Source: Actinomycetota bacterium
GTDB lineage: Bacteria; Actinomycetota; Actinomycetes; S36-B12
Direction: 5' to 3'
DNA length: 64,000 bases
NCBI GenBank assembly: GCA_030684515.1
Contig: JAUXVJ010000024.1
Location: forward strand, 165,663 to 229,662
Part shown: piece by piece, positions 1 to 8,678 of the stretch
Position numbering within the stretch: position 1 is the stretch's first letter
How the letters are laid out: each line of letters begins with the position of its first letter
Position numbers and translations under genes: made by a program
The notes under the pieces: generated by a model
Seen by the model: the letters and a program-made list of their open reading frames with translations, nothing else
Database searches by the model: none
What the model was told of the DNA's origin: nothing

Positions 1-71
1 AGAACCCGAACAAAGGTCAGCTTCAGCTGCTGACCATCCGTCACATACCTCGGTGAAGTATCAGTGCTCAT
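1..71 (-). CDS. ABC transporter permease, N-terminal fragment
   Basis: An ATG at 71 on the minus strand overlaps the TGA stop of the upstream ATPase gene (ATGA overlap). It opens a frame of 23 codons that runs off the left window edge without a stop. The visible residues are hydrophilic (starting MSTDTSPRYV), ending in LKLTFVRV, as in the cytoplasmic tail that precedes the first helix of ABC-2 type permeases. The identification as the permease partner is inferred from the coupling to the ATPase gene, not from the few residues seen. Confidence 0.6.
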   Translation of the reverse strand, partial: MSTDTSPRYVTDGQQLKLTFVRV

Positions 72-994
72 GCTGCAGCTCCGTCGGTGTGAAATTCCAC
101 TGAGTCCTTGGTCAGTTCCATGAAGGCCTCTTCCAACGAGGCACTCAAGGGCGTGAGTTCGTGCAGCACAAGTCCGGCTGCAAATGCCTCCTGACCAATT
201 TCGGCCGAATCCATACCGGAGAGCACAAGGACGTTTGGTTCGATCAGCTCGCTGCTGGTCACTCGTCCCTCCAGCAGGGACTGCAACTGCGCGGCGGCGG
301 GTGCCACGACTCGGACTCGATTTGCTGAGGATGCGGCAATGAACTCGCGCATGGTGGTGTCAGCCATGATGCGTCCGCGACCAATGATGATGAGTTGATC
401 GGCAATGAGTTCCATCTCGGTCATGAGGTGGGAGGACAAGAAGACAGTGCGCCCTTCATTGGCCAACTGGCGCAGCAGATTGCGAATCCACAGCACTCCA
501 TCTGGATCCAGGCCGTTGACCGGTTCATCGAGCATGACCATGCGGGGATCTCCAAGCAGTGCCACTGCTATTCCGAGGCGTTGACCCATGCCAAGTGAGA
601 AACCACCGGCCTTGGATCGCGCGACTGCAGTGAGCCCCACGAGCGCAAGCACTTCATCGACTCGCTTGTCGCTGATGCCCGAGGTCGAAGCAAGGGTCCG
701 CAGGTGATTGCGCGCGGACCGCGCCTTGTCGAATCCCTTGGCTTCAAGCAGTGCGCCAATTTCTGCCACTGGGGTGCGTGCCGCCTTGTACGGCTGGCCA
801 TTGATCAGCACTGATCCGCTGTTGGGCTTGTCGAGTCCAAGAATCATGCGCATGGTTGTGGATTTGCCAGCGCCATTTGGACCAAGAAATCCAGTTACCA
901 CACCTGGATTGACGTTGAAGCTGACATCGTCCACTGCAGTGACCTTGCCGTAGCGCTTGGTCAGGTTCCTGACTTCAATCACTTCGCCCCCCAT
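68..994 (-). CDS. ABC-2 type exporter ATP-binding protein
   Basis: This 308-residue protein is the nucleotide-binding subunit of an ABC exporter of the CcmA/DrrA type. It carries a Walker A motif GPNGAGKS near residue 40, a degenerate signature SLGMGQR, and a Walker B MVMLDEP followed by a D-loop NGLDPDG and a switch histidine in SSHLM. The last 90 residues form the C-terminal extension common in bacitracin- or daunorubicin-type exporters. The gene overlaps its permease by 4 nt. The ATG at 994 has no good ribosome-binding site, while a GTG at 985 follows a GGGGGG run, so the true start could be three codons in. The substrate cannot be told from sequence. Confidence 0.9.
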   Translation of the reverse strand: MGGEVIEVRNLTKRYGKVTAVDDVSFNVNPGVVTGFLGPNGAGKSTTMRMILGLDKPNSGSVLINGQPYKAARTPVAEIGALLEAKGFDKARSARNHLRTLASTSGISDKRVDEVLALVGLTAVARSKAGGFSLGMGQRLGIAVALLGDPRMVMLDEPVNGLDPDGVLWIRNLLRQLANEGRTVFLSSHLMTEMELIADQLIIIGRGRIMADTTMREFIAASSANRVRVVAPAAAQLQSLLEGRVTSSELIEPNVLVLSGMDSAEIGQEAFAAGLVLHELTPLSASLEEAFMELTKDSVEFHTDGAAA

Positions 995-1139
995 CGACCG
1001 AACTCACATGACGATAGTCCACGTTCATCTGACCTTCTACTTACGCGCTTCTGTCATTGGGCCGCACATTGATCAAACGCTTACCAAGCCCAAACCGAAG
1101 GCGCCATGACTGCTGAACTTTGCTGGCAAGACTGCATTC

Positions 1140-2831
1140 ATGACTCGACGACTCACCACACTCTTTGGCCGATCGCATTGGTTGAACTTCGGTCTGGTCG
1201 CCCTTCTTGTGCTCCTGCTTGCCGGCGGTTGGTATCTCATCTTTGCTCCAAAATCCACGGCCGCAGATGCACGCACCGCAACGGTCACCACCGGGACCGT
1301 GACATCAACAGTCACAGCGTCAGGAACGGTTGAGTCCTCTGCCAACTACGAACTGAGCTTCGTCAGCAACGGCATCGTCACTGCAGTCGACGTCAAGGCG
1401 GGAGACAAGGTCAAGGCCGGTAAGGCCCTCGTGCGCATCGACAGCTCTACTGCTGCACAGCAATTGGCCAGCGCCAGGAGCAGCTACGCACAGTCGCTCA
1501 CCAGCCTTCAACAGAGCAAGCTCACACTCGAGGCTGCCGAGAAGACTGTCAACGACGCACTTGCCACTGCTGCAGCGAACGCCACGAGTTACCAGCAGAC
1601 CGTCGACAAGGCCAAACTCGATCTTGACTTGGCGACCGCAGGCGCGTCCGAGCAGTGCTTCAACCCAGCCAGCCAGCCCAATCCCACCGACTGCGCCAAC
1701 AGTCAGGCCTGGGCCACTCTGCGCAATGCCGAGGCAGCCATCACCAGCGCCCAGTTGGACCAGAAGAAGGCCCAGGATCAGGCAGCACTGAATATGAATG
1801 GCTATAACGCTGCCATCAGCCAAGCGCTCACTGCTGATGCGCAGGTCAACGCAAACAACGCCAGAGACAAGGGGGTGTTGTCTGACCAGGCCGCCATCAA
1901 CGCTGCCTCAACAAACTTGTTCAAGGCCAATGTCGCGCTGCTTGCTGCCAAGGACACGCTCACGCGGGCAGTCACCAGCGCGCAGCAGGCATTCAACACT
2001 GCCGTGCTGAACCAGCAGAAGGGCATCACGCATGACGCCCAGACAGTGAGCAAGGCGCGTCAGACACTCGTGAGCACTCGCGCCTCATCGCAGGCTCCCA
2101 AAGCAATCGGAGTCGACAGTGTCGCGGCAGCAAATGCGGACGCATCGCAAGCCCAGCTCGCCAATGCAGAGAAGGCCTACGCGCAGACGACCCTGCGTGC
2201 TCCAGTCTCGGGAACTATCGGCGCCGTGAATGCCTCGGTCGGCCAGAGCTCGGCTGGCTCCAGTGCCGGCACATCTGTCATCACCCTTGTCGGCAAGGGC
2301 AAGCTGGATGTAGCAGCCAACTTCAACGAAGCCGATGCGGCGAAGGTGACCGCGGGAATGTCGGCAACCATCACCTTCACTGCGCTGCCCGAAGCATCAG
2401 CCACCGGCAAGGTGATATCCGTCAGTCCGGTGAGCTCCACGAGCAACGGGCTGACGACCTACCCGGTTGTCATCTCCATTGATTCAGCACCAAAGGGTGT
2501 GCGCGCCGGCATGACAGCGAATGTCGCGGTCACCACTTCACAGGCAAGCAATGTGCTGGTCGTGCCGAGCACCGCAATCAACTCCCTCGGTGGCTCAAGC
2601 ACGGTCACAGTGAAGAAGGGCGAGCAGGAGACAGTCGTCCAAGTGGTCGTCGGTGTGAAGGGCGACAGCACAACGGAGATCACCAACGGACTGAGCGCGG
2701 GCGACATCATCGTGCTTCCCACCGCATCCGCCAGCAACTCTGGATTCCCTGCAGGCGGCATTCCAGGTGGACGCTCGGGCGTGGGCTCCCTCACTGGTGG
2801 CGGCGGCCCGGTCGGAGGTCCCCCGCAATGA
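1140..2831 (+). CDS. MacA-like periplasmic adaptor (membrane fusion) protein
   Basis: The 563-residue protein is an HlyD/MacA-family adaptor for a tripartite-like or MacB-type ABC exporter. A single N-terminal membrane anchor spans about residues 18-35. It is followed by a biotinyl-lipoyl-like half (about 45-110), a very long Ala/Gln/Ser-rich helical hairpin (about 110-345), the second lipoyl half with the APVSGTIGAV motif, and beta-barrel domains. The tail is Gly/Pro-rich. Such a long hairpin is unusual for a Gram-positive adaptor. It overlaps the ATPase gene by 4 nt and leads a five-gene operon. The sequence AAGACT lies 6 nt before the ATG, which fits a leaderless -10 element loosely. Confidence 0.88.
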   Translation: MTRRLTTLFGRSHWLNFGLVALLVLLLAGGWYLIFAPKSTAADARTATVTTGTVTSTVTASGTVESSANYELSFVSNGIVTAVDVKAGDKVKAGKALVRIDSSTAAQQLASARSSYAQSLTSLQQSKLTLEAAEKTVNDALATAAANATSYQQTVDKAKLDLDLATAGASEQCFNPASQPNPTDCANSQAWATLRNAEAAITSAQLDQKKAQDQAALNMNGYNAAISQALTADAQVNANNARDKGVLSDQAAINAASTNLFKANVALLAAKDTLTRAVTSAQQAFNTAVLNQQKGITHDAQTVSKARQTLVSTRASSQAPKAIGVDSVAAANADASQAQLANAEKAYAQTTLRAPVSGTIGAVNASVGQSSAGSSAGTSVITLVGKGKLDVAANFNEADAAKVTAGMSATITFTALPEASATGKVISVSPVSSTSNGLTTYPVVISIDSAPKGVRAGMTANVAVTTSQASNVLVVPSTAINSLGGSSTVTVKKGEQETVVQVVVGVKGDSTTEITNGLSAGDIIVLPTASASNSGFPAGGIPGGRSGVGSLTGGGGPVGGPPQ

Positions 2832-3538
2832 CCGAACTCAACATTGATGGCCATCCGGTCATTGCCTTGCACAACGTTACAAAGCACTACGGCCTCGGCG
2901 AGGCACAAGTGCGCGCGCTGGACAGCATTGACTTGACCATCCATCGAGGCGAATTCGTAGCCATCATGGGCGCTTCGGGTTCGGGCAAGTCGACCTTGAT
3001 GAACATCGTGGGCGCCCTCGACATCGCCACAGCCGGGACCTATGAACTGGATGGCATCAATATCGATCGCCTGAGCGATGACGCACTCTCGGTGGTTCGC
3101 AATCGAAAGATCGGATTCGTCTTTCAGTCGTTCAATCTGATTCCACGCACCACCGCTCTTGCCAATGTCGAGTTGCCATTGGCCTACCGCGGCATGGAGC
3201 CAAGGCAGAGGCGAAGGCGAGCCCTCGCTGCTTTGGACTCGGTAGGTCTCGGAGATCGCGCAGATCACGGTCCAACGCAATTGTCTGGCGGACAGCAGCA
3301 GCGAGTGGCCATTGCGCGAGCATTGGTCACCAATCCGTCACTGGTCCTGGCTGACGAACCGACGGGCAACCTGGATTCACACTCAACCGCAGACGTGCTG
3401 GACCTTCTGGACCTCACGCATCAACGCGGAAACACCATTGTGCTGATCACCCACGAGGAGGACGTTGCTGCGCGAGCCGAACGTGTCATTCATCTCGTGG
3501 ACGGCCGCATCTCCAGTGATGAACGAGTCCAGAAATGA
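2828..3538 (+). CDS. MacB-type ABC transporter ATP-binding protein
   Basis: This 236-residue ATPase belongs to the LolD/MacB/FtsE-like subfamily that powers FtsX-type permeases. It shows Walker A GASGSGKS near residue 50, the Q-loop [13 protein letters not shown], signature LSGGQQQR, Walker [13 protein letters not shown] and the H-loop ITHEE. The N-terminal [19 protein letters not shown] is standard for the subfamily. The ATG overlaps the adaptor stop and the 3' end overlaps the permease start, so the three genes are translationally coupled. Function: ATP hydrolysis that drives mechanotransmission by the partner permease rather than classical transport through it. Confidence 0.93.
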   Translation: MTELNIDGHPVIALHNVTKHYGLGEAQVRALDSIDLTIHRGEFVAIMGASGSGKSTLMNIVGALDIATAGTYELDGINIDRLSDDALSVVRNRKIGFVFQSFNLIPRTTALANVELPLAYRGMEPRQRRRRALAALDSVGLGDRADHGPTQLSGGQQQRVAIARALVTNPSLVLADEPTGNLDSHSTADVLDLLDLTHQRGNTIVLITHEEDVAARAERVIHLVDGRISSDERVQK

Positions 3539-4746
3539 TGATTCGCGAATCCTTCAGCCAGGGGCTCACTGGCGTTCTGCAGAACAAGCTACGGTCCAGC
3601 CTTACTGTTCTGGGAATCCTCATTGGTGTTGCTGCTGTCATCGTGCTGCTAGCGGTCGGCAACGGCTCATCAAAGGCGGTGGCTGCCAGCATTGAGAAAC
3701 TCGGAACCAACTCCATATCAGTCATCCATGGAACGTTCCGTGTGCCGGGCGGTTCAAGCAGCAGCATCCAAAAGGATCTCACCGTTGACGATGCGATCGC
3801 CCTCACCGACACAGCCAACGCTCCGAGCGTGAAGAGCGCCTCGCCGGTGAAGCGTGCCGGCAGCGTCAGCTGCGCCTACGGGGGAACCAGCCACAGCACC
3901 TCGATCACCGGCACTTGGCCCTCCTACTTTGAGACGTCCAACAGCAAGGTCACCAACGGCAACTACTTCAGCAATGAAGACGTCACAGCAGGAAGTCGCG
4001 TCATCGTGGTCGGGCAGAGCGTGGTCGATCAGGTGTACGGAACAGTCGATCCCGTCGGCACAACGCTGACATGTGCTGGTGTCCCCTTCACTGTGGTGGG
4101 GATTCTGGAGAAGAAAGGTGGCTCGGGCTTTCAGGATCCCGATGACGTGGCCATTGCGCCGCTGACCACTGTCCAGCGCCAACTGACGGGCTACGGCAGC
4201 CTGGATTCGATCACCGCTGAAGCCATTTCCTCGGATGCATCGGACGCCGCGCAGTCCGAGATCTCGACGATTCTGGATTCACGTCACGGCACGAGTGCGA
4301 CCAACCGTGATTACCAAGTCATCAATCAGGCGAGCCTGTTGACGACGTCTAGCAGCAGCAATTCAGTATTCACCGTGCTGCTTGGAGCGGTGGCCGCGAT
4401 CAGTCTGCTCGTCGGCGGCATTGGCATCACCAACATCATGCTCGTTTCCGTCACTGAGAGGACCCGCGAGATTGGCATTCGCAAAGCCATCGGCGCCAAT
4501 CGCTTCGCGATCCTTTCTCAGTTTCTTGTTGAGGCGACCTTGCTCTCGGTCATCGGCGGGGCCGCCGGTGTTGTCGTCGCACTTGTGATTTCACAGTTCC
4601 AAATAGCTGGCGTACAGCCAGTGATCATGCCGATCTCAGTGTTAGGAGCCTTCATCGTGTCCGTCGCCATCGGCTTGTTCTTCGGAAGCTATCCGGCCAA
4701 TAGGGCCGCACAGATGCGCCCGATCGAAGCACTACGTCATGAGTGA
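3535..4746 (+). CDS. MacB-type FtsX-like permease
   Basis: The 403-residue protein has the MacB architecture: a first transmembrane helix at about 18-42 after the LRSSLTVLGILIGVAAV motif, a large extracytoplasmic MacB_PCD-like domain (about 45-265), then three helices with the VGGIGITNIMLVSVTERTREIGIRKAIGA signature region. The last segment ends in NRAAQMRPIEALRHE, the typical MacB/FtsX C-terminus. Two cysteines in the extracytoplasmic domain (SCAYGG and LTCAGV) could form a disulfide. It works with the preceding ATPase and adaptor, probably exporting a drug, lipid or peptide; the substrate is unknown. Confidence 0.92.
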   Translation: MMIRESFSQGLTGVLQNKLRSSLTVLGILIGVAAVIVLLAVGNGSSKAVAASIEKLGTNSISVIHGTFRVPGGSSSSIQKDLTVDDAIALTDTANAPSVKSASPVKRAGSVSCAYGGTSHSTSITGTWPSYFETSNSKVTNGNYFSNEDVTAGSRVIVVGQSVVDQVYGTVDPVGTTLTCAGVPFTVVGILEKKGGSGFQDPDDVAIAPLTTVQRQLTGYGSLDSITAEAISSDASDAAQSEISTILDSRHGTSATNRDYQVINQASLLTTSSSSNSVFTVLLGAVAAISLLVGGIGITNIMLVSVTERTREIGIRKAIGANRFAILSQFLVEATLLSVIGGAAGVVVALVISQFQIAGVQPVIMPISVLGAFIVSVAIGLFFGSYPANRAAQMRPIEALRHE

Positions 4747-5293
4747 GGAGATGGCTCAAGTGCAGCCATTGGAGAGCATCCAAGAAGACGACTTGCGCGA
4801 TCTCATTGCGCAGCAGGAGCGCGGACCCATTCCGCGTGGCACCAGGCTTCTCTTAGGCGCAATCGGGCTCGTCATCGCCTTCTTTGCTGGGTCATTCGTG
4901 CAGCAGCACTTCGGCACCAGCTCTGGCAGTTCAGGATTTCCCGGTGGCAACTTTCCTGCCGGGATTGCTGCCGGGCGCTTCCCGGCGGCCGGTGGGCTTC
5001 CCGGCGGATCCACCGCGGGGCAAGCCGGTGGAGTGACTGTCGGCTCGATCACTCTTGTCGATGGCACGCACCTTTACGTCACGACATCAACAGGCAGGAT
5101 CGTCAAAGTCGACATCTCCTCGAGCACAGCGATCTCGGCGCAGACCACTGTCAAAGCAAGCCAGTTGAAGCCAGGCCAGCAGGTCATCGTCAGAGGAGAG
5201 ACGGGCGCCGACGGAACTGTCGATGCCACCACGATCACGCAGGGCACTGTCCCAGGAGCTCTTGCGACTACAGGAAACGGAGCAAGTCAATGA
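4739..5293 (+). CDS. Membrane-anchored DUF5666-like protein of the efflux operon
   Basis: The 184-residue protein has one transmembrane helix (about residues 36-52, LLLGAIGLVIAFFAGSF), a Gly/Pro/Phe-rich linker, and a C-terminal beta-rich domain (about 98-165) with the pattern VGSITLVDGTHLYV...GQQVIVRGETGADGTVDATTI. This matches the DUF5666 fold seen in secreted or anchored actinobacterial proteins. It overlaps the permease by 8 nt and the following lipoprotein by 4 nt, so it is part of the efflux operon. An alternative ATG at 4751 follows GAGGAG without spacing. Its role, perhaps as an extracytoplasmic accessory to the MacAB-like pump, is inference. Confidence 0.75.
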   Translation: MSEEMAQVQPLESIQEDDLRDLIAQQERGPIPRGTRLLLGAIGLVIAFFAGSFVQQHFGTSSGSSGFPGGNFPAGIAAGRFPAAGGLPGGSTAGQAGGVTVGSITLVDGTHLYVTTSTGRIVKVDISSSTAISAQTTVKASQLKPGQQVIVRGETGADGTVDATTITQGTVPGALATTGNGASQ

Positions 5294-5889
5294 ATGTGAC
5301 CCGAGCCATCATTGTGCCTTTGGGAATCTTGGGTATTGCAGTAACTCTCGCGGCCTGTGGTTCCAGCTCTGACGCCGGAGTTACGAGTGCGGATGCTCCC
5401 GCGGTGACCAGCTCGCAGGCCCCGGATCCTTCTGCAACTTCAAATGGTGCTCCCGCTGCCCCCGTTCCGCAGGGCACAGCGGATCGCGAGGAGTTGCGCA
5501 GCTGTCTTGCCGCCAAGGGCATCACTTTGCCGAATCGCACAGGCGATGGCGCGCCGCCCACAGGTGCACCCAATGGAGCACCGCCGGCGGGGCAAGGTGC
5601 TGGCCCCGGCCTGCCTGATGGCATTGATCAGCAGGCCTTCCAAGATGCAATGCAAGCCTGTGGCGCAAACTTCAGTGGCGGGTTTCCCGGTGGTGCTGGG
5701 GCCGCGGGCGGCCCAGGTTCCACAGCATTTGAGGCCTACCGTTCGTGTCTTGATGACCACGGAGTCTCGCTGCCCAACACAGCTGGCTCCCGACCAAACT
5801 TGGATCAGAGTGATCCTGAGGTCTCAGCGGCGATGAAGACGTGTGCCCCACTGATGCCAAGTCGCCAGACCGCACCTGCCGCGAACTGA
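5290..5889 (+). CDS. Lipoprotein with duplicated Cys/HG-LP repeat
   Basis: A 199-residue lipoprotein with the lipobox LAAC (cysteine 18 after a hydrophobic stretch). The mature part contains two copies of one repeat: ELRSCLAAKGITLPN with AMQACG, and YRSCLDDHGVSLPN with AMKTCAP. Each copy thus pairs a cysteine about 5 residues before Gly-Val/Ile-x-Leu-Pro with a second cysteine in A-M-x-x-C, likely a disulfide. The linker between copies is Gly/Pro-rich. It closes the MacAB-type operon through an ATGA overlap. The function is unknown; a substrate-capturing or adaptor-binding role at the outer face of the membrane is inferred from context. Confidence 0.8.
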   Translation: MNVTRAIIVPLGILGIAVTLAACGSSSDAGVTSADAPAVTSSQAPDPSATSNGAPAAPVPQGTADREELRSCLAAKGITLPNRTGDGAPPTGAPNGAPPAGQGAGPGLPDGIDQQAFQDAMQACGANFSGGFPGGAGAAGGPGSTAFEAYRSCLDDHGVSLPNTAGSRPNLDQSDPEVSAAMKTCAPLMPSRQTAPAAN

Positions 5890-5902
5890 ACCAGTGTCGG
5901 TG

Positions 5903-7039
5903 TCAGTCGTGGAGCACGAGTGCAGACGAGTTCACTATGCCCCCGCCTCCGATCATGGAGGTGTGTACGTCCGGCAACTGCCGGGCGCCACTTCTGCCCT
6001 GCAATTGCAGGATCGCCTCGCACACATGGCCAAAGCCCCAACTGCGTCCCTCGCTGTTGTTGCCGCCATGCGGGTTCAGCGGAAGTGACCCAGATGCAAG
6101 GTGCTCCCCCGCTCCCAGAAACTCCCCCGCAGATCCTTTCGGCACGAAGCCGAAATCCTGAAGGCAGTACAGCACCAGCGGAGAGAAGCCGTCGTAGAGC
6201 ATTGCAAAGTCCATGTCCTGTGGGCCAAAGCCAGCGTTAGCCCATAGTCGCTTCGCCGCCCACTTGTAGGGCATTTCGTCATAGTCGTGCCAGAAGATGG
6301 CGTTGGGCCGAGGGCGTTGGCCGGTGGTCGCCGCACTCACGTAGACAGGCTTCTGCTTCAGATCCTTGGCCCGTTCCGGTGTCGTGACAATCACTGCTCC
6401 GCAGACATCAACGGGCATGTCGCAGTCGAGCAGCCGCAATGGCTCGGCGACGTAGCGCGAGGCAAGGTAGTCATCCATTGTGATGGCTTCCTGCCATACG
6501 GCATTGGGATTTCGAGTGGCGTTATCCCGCATCCCTACTACGTAGGCACCCATCTGCTCATCGGTGACTCCATCAAGCAGGCGACGTCTATGGTACCAAG
6601 GTGCGAAGTGCTGCATGAAGATGCCATCGCCGTAAGGCAAGGTGAACGAATCATCGCCTCGAGCGCCACTGCCGCCCATGTAGTTGTAGACGACACCTGG
6701 CTTGGGCGCTTCCATGGTGACAAAGGCCAACGCTACTTCGCACAGTCCAGAGGCCACAGCCATCGCCGCGTTTGCAGCAACGCCACCGCCGACACCGCCG
6801 CCAAGTGGCCCGGCGTGGTAGGTCACGCCTTCAAGCCCCAGGTGCTGCAGCACTTCGAGTTCGTTGAGGGTGCCCACGGTCACGATTCCGTCGACTTCAC
6901 TTCGCTCGATGCCAGCATCCTCGATGGCCTGCGTGCATGCATCAAGGGTGAACCTCATCGGCGACATACCCATGTTTCTCGAGCTCGGAGTGTGGCCCAC
7001 ACCGACAAAGACCGCACGGTCGCGCAGAGGATTGCTCAC
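5903..7039 (-). CDS. Thiolase-like lipid-transfer protein (SCP-x/Ltp2 type)
   Basis: This 378-residue protein has the thiolase fold of the SCP-x/Ltp2 group. The N-terminal half has RFTLDACTQAIEDAGIERSE and the glycine-rich loop LGGGVGGGVAANAA, where classical thiolases carry the nucleophilic cysteine; I see no cysteine there. The C-terminal half has NPHGGNNSEG and GFGHVCEAILQ, corresponding to the thiolase His and C-terminal loops. It overlaps the upstream Zn-ribbon/OB-fold gene by 4 nt (GTGA). Ltp2 of steroid side-chain degradation is a cysteine-less thiolase homologue acting as retro-aldolase with a DUF35 partner; this pair could act similarly. The GTG start follows AAGGAG by 8 nt. Confidence 0.85.
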   Translation of the reverse strand: MSNPLRDRAVFVGVGHTPSSRNMGMSPMRFTLDACTQAIEDAGIERSEVDGIVTVGTLNELEVLQHLGLEGVTYHAGPLGGGVGGGVAANAAMAVASGLCEVALAFVTMEAPKPGVVYNYMGGSGARGDDSFTLPYGDGIFMQHFAPWYHRRRLLDGVTDEQMGAYVVGMRDNATRNPNAVWQEAITMDDYLASRYVAEPLRLLDCDMPVDVCGAVIVTTPERAKDLKQKPVYVSAATTGQRPRPNAIFWHDYDEMPYKWAAKRLWANAGFGPQDMDFAMLYDGFSPLVLYCLQDFGFVPKGSAGEFLGAGEHLASGSLPLNPHGGNNSEGRSWGFGHVCEAILQLQGRSGARQLPDVHTSMIGGGGIVNSSALVLHD

Positions 7040-7464
7040 TTGACGTCTCCTTCAGCTCCGGCGATGCGCCACTGCGGCAGTGTTACCTCGTCGTTGATCT
7101 TTTCGTACACCACCTGCATGGGCGTCCCGATCGCCAGTTCAGTGGGCTGCGACCCAACTAGGTTTCCCACAATTCGCAGGTTCACCTGCTCAGCAAGTTC
7201 GACAATCAGCACGGCGTAGGGAAGTCGGTCCTCAAATCCAGGATTGCCACGCGAGTGCATGACTGACCAGCTATAGATCGAGCCTTTGCCGCTGACCTCG
7301 GTGGGCACGAGCTGCTCATTCCAGCAGTTGGTGCACATGGCTCGAGGTGGATGAATATAGGTCTGACAGTCGGGGCAGCGCTGGATGACCAACTTGCCCT
7401 GCTGGGCGCCATCCCAATACGCGCGATTGAGGTCATCTCGAATCGGCAGTGGCAGATCAGACAT
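7036..7464 (-). CDS. Zn-ribbon/OB-fold (DUF35-type) partner protein
   Basis: A 142-residue protein with an N-terminal rubredoxin-like zinc ribbon (CPDCQ...CTNCW, about residues 31-50) followed by an OB-fold domain (VSGKGSIYSWSVMH...PYAVLIVELAE). These DUF35/OB_aCoA_assoc proteins form complexes with thiolase-like enzymes and bind acyl-CoA. The gene precedes the thiolase-like gene with a 4-nt overlap, matching this pairing. The ATG at 7464 is preferred because AGGGG lies 5-6 nt upstream; a GTG two codons earlier is also in frame. Confidence 0.88.
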   Translation of the reverse strand: MSDLPLPIRDDLNRAYWDGAQQGKLVIQRCPDCQTYIHPPRAMCTNCWNEQLVPTEVSGKGSIYSWSVMHSRGNPGFEDRLPYAVLIVELAEQVNLRIVGNLVGSQPTELAIGTPMQVVYEKINDEVTLPQWRIAGAEGDVK

Positions 7465-7602
7465 CAGCACCCCTCACTCTTTGCAGCAAATAGCACGCAA
7501 TCGACAATGACCGTAGCGAGATGGAGAGCACTTCGGTCACGGAACGACGAATGATGCGATGACTTTCTCACCTTCATCTGGACCGCGTGCCACCATTCGA
7601 CT

Positions 7603-8316
7603 GTGAATCTTCGATCGGTTCCGACATTCGCATTGGGTCTCGCAGCAACAGGCGCTGTCATGGCTGCCAGCGTGCGCACGCGAGCAGGCACACCAAGTGC
7701 GCGCCGAATTGAACCTCTCGTTCGCACCTGGGCCCGCGCATGGTTGATTCCCGCCGGAGTGCGCCTTGAGGTGGAGGGTCGGCACCATGTCACGCCTGGT
7801 CAGAGGTACGTGGTCGTGTCCAATCACCTCTCCAACCTCGACTCCATGGTGCTGCTTGCCGGTCTGGGGCTCCCCCTCAGATTCCTAGCAATGCGGGAGC
7901 TCTTCGATGTACCGCTGCTGGGCTCCGCGCTTCGCAGGCTCGGCATGATCGAGGTCGACCGCGACAATCCGCACAGCGCGATGATTGCGCAGGGAGTCAG
8001 TCAAGCGATGGCTGATGGCGCCAGCGTCATGGTGTTTCCGGAGGGGCAGACCTCGCACGACGGCAGTCTCAATCGCTTTCGCATCGGTGCCTTTTCCATT
8101 GCGATCGAGCAAGAAGTCCCCATCTTGCCCGTCACACTCATTGGTACGCGAGAGGTGTGGGCACCTGGTGACAACGCAATTCACCGCGGCGTTGTCCGAT
8201 TCGTCATTCACAAAGCCATCGAGACTCAAGGTCTCACCCAGCAGGACGCTCCTGCTTTGCGAGAGCAGTCGCGTGCCTCCATCGCTTCAGCCCAATGCTC
8301 ACCATTTCGAGGCTGA
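7603..8316 (+). CDS. PlsC-family 1-acylglycerol-3-phosphate acyltransferase
   Basis: The 237-residue protein has the PlsC acyltransferase motifs: the HX4D box in SNHLSNLDS (about residues 73-79), the GxIxVDR-like segment MIEVDRDNP, the FPEGQTS motif (about 146-152) and PVTLIGTREVW. It would acylate lysophosphatidate or a similar lysolipid at the cytoplasmic membrane. Near the N-terminus the segment FALGLAATGAVMAAS is hydrophobic and may be a membrane anchor. The start codon is GTG. It stands alone, divergent from the OB-fold gene. Confidence 0.87.
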   Translation: MNLRSVPTFALGLAATGAVMAASVRTRAGTPSARRIEPLVRTWARAWLIPAGVRLEVEGRHHVTPGQRYVVVSNHLSNLDSMVLLAGLGLPLRFLAMRELFDVPLLGSALRRLGMIEVDRDNPHSAMIAQGVSQAMADGASVMVFPEGQTSHDGSLNRFRIGAFSIAIEQEVPILPVTLIGTREVWAPGDNAIHRGVVRFVIHKAIETQGLTQQDAPALREQSRASIASAQCSPFRG

Positions 8317-8510
8317 AGCCGGATCGGCGGACACCACACAGGCCCACGCATGTAGACGTATGGCGCTGTCTGTTCAGAATGTAAGCGCAAGTGAGAATGA
8401 GACTGAGGTACGACGTGCTTCTTGCGATAGGCGCCGGATTGCGACTTACGATTGAACAATTCCTCGCCCTGGACCCGGCGCTTTGTCCGTGATCAGAAAT
8501 GCGCAGGGCT

Positions 8511-8657
8511 ATGAAAGCAAATCGATTGATCCCACTTCTCGCTTCACTGTTGTGTGTGGCGGCACTGGCAGCATGCAGTTCCTCTGTCGGCTACGACGGT
8601 TTTGGAACAACTGGAAGAAATGGGTCAACAATCGAGATCTCAGACAGCACGCACTAA
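8511..8657 (+). CDS. Very small lipoprotein (48 residues)
   Basis: A short open frame starting ATG AAA GCA encodes 48 residues with a textbook lipoprotein signal: Lys and Arg, a hydrophobic core LIPLLASLLCVAALAA and the lipobox LAAC with cysteine 22. The mature part is only 27 residues, rich in Ser, Gly and Thr. The sequence GCAGGG sits very close to the ATG, so the ribosome site is poor. The gene converges on the CopC-like gene 21 nt downstream. The function is unknown; it resembles entericidin-sized lipoproteins only in size and signal. Confidence 0.6.
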   Translation: MKANRLIPLLASLLCVAALAACSSSVGYDGFGTTGRNGSTIEISDSTH

Positions 8658-8678
8658 TCCTGCCTTCCATACGGATCT

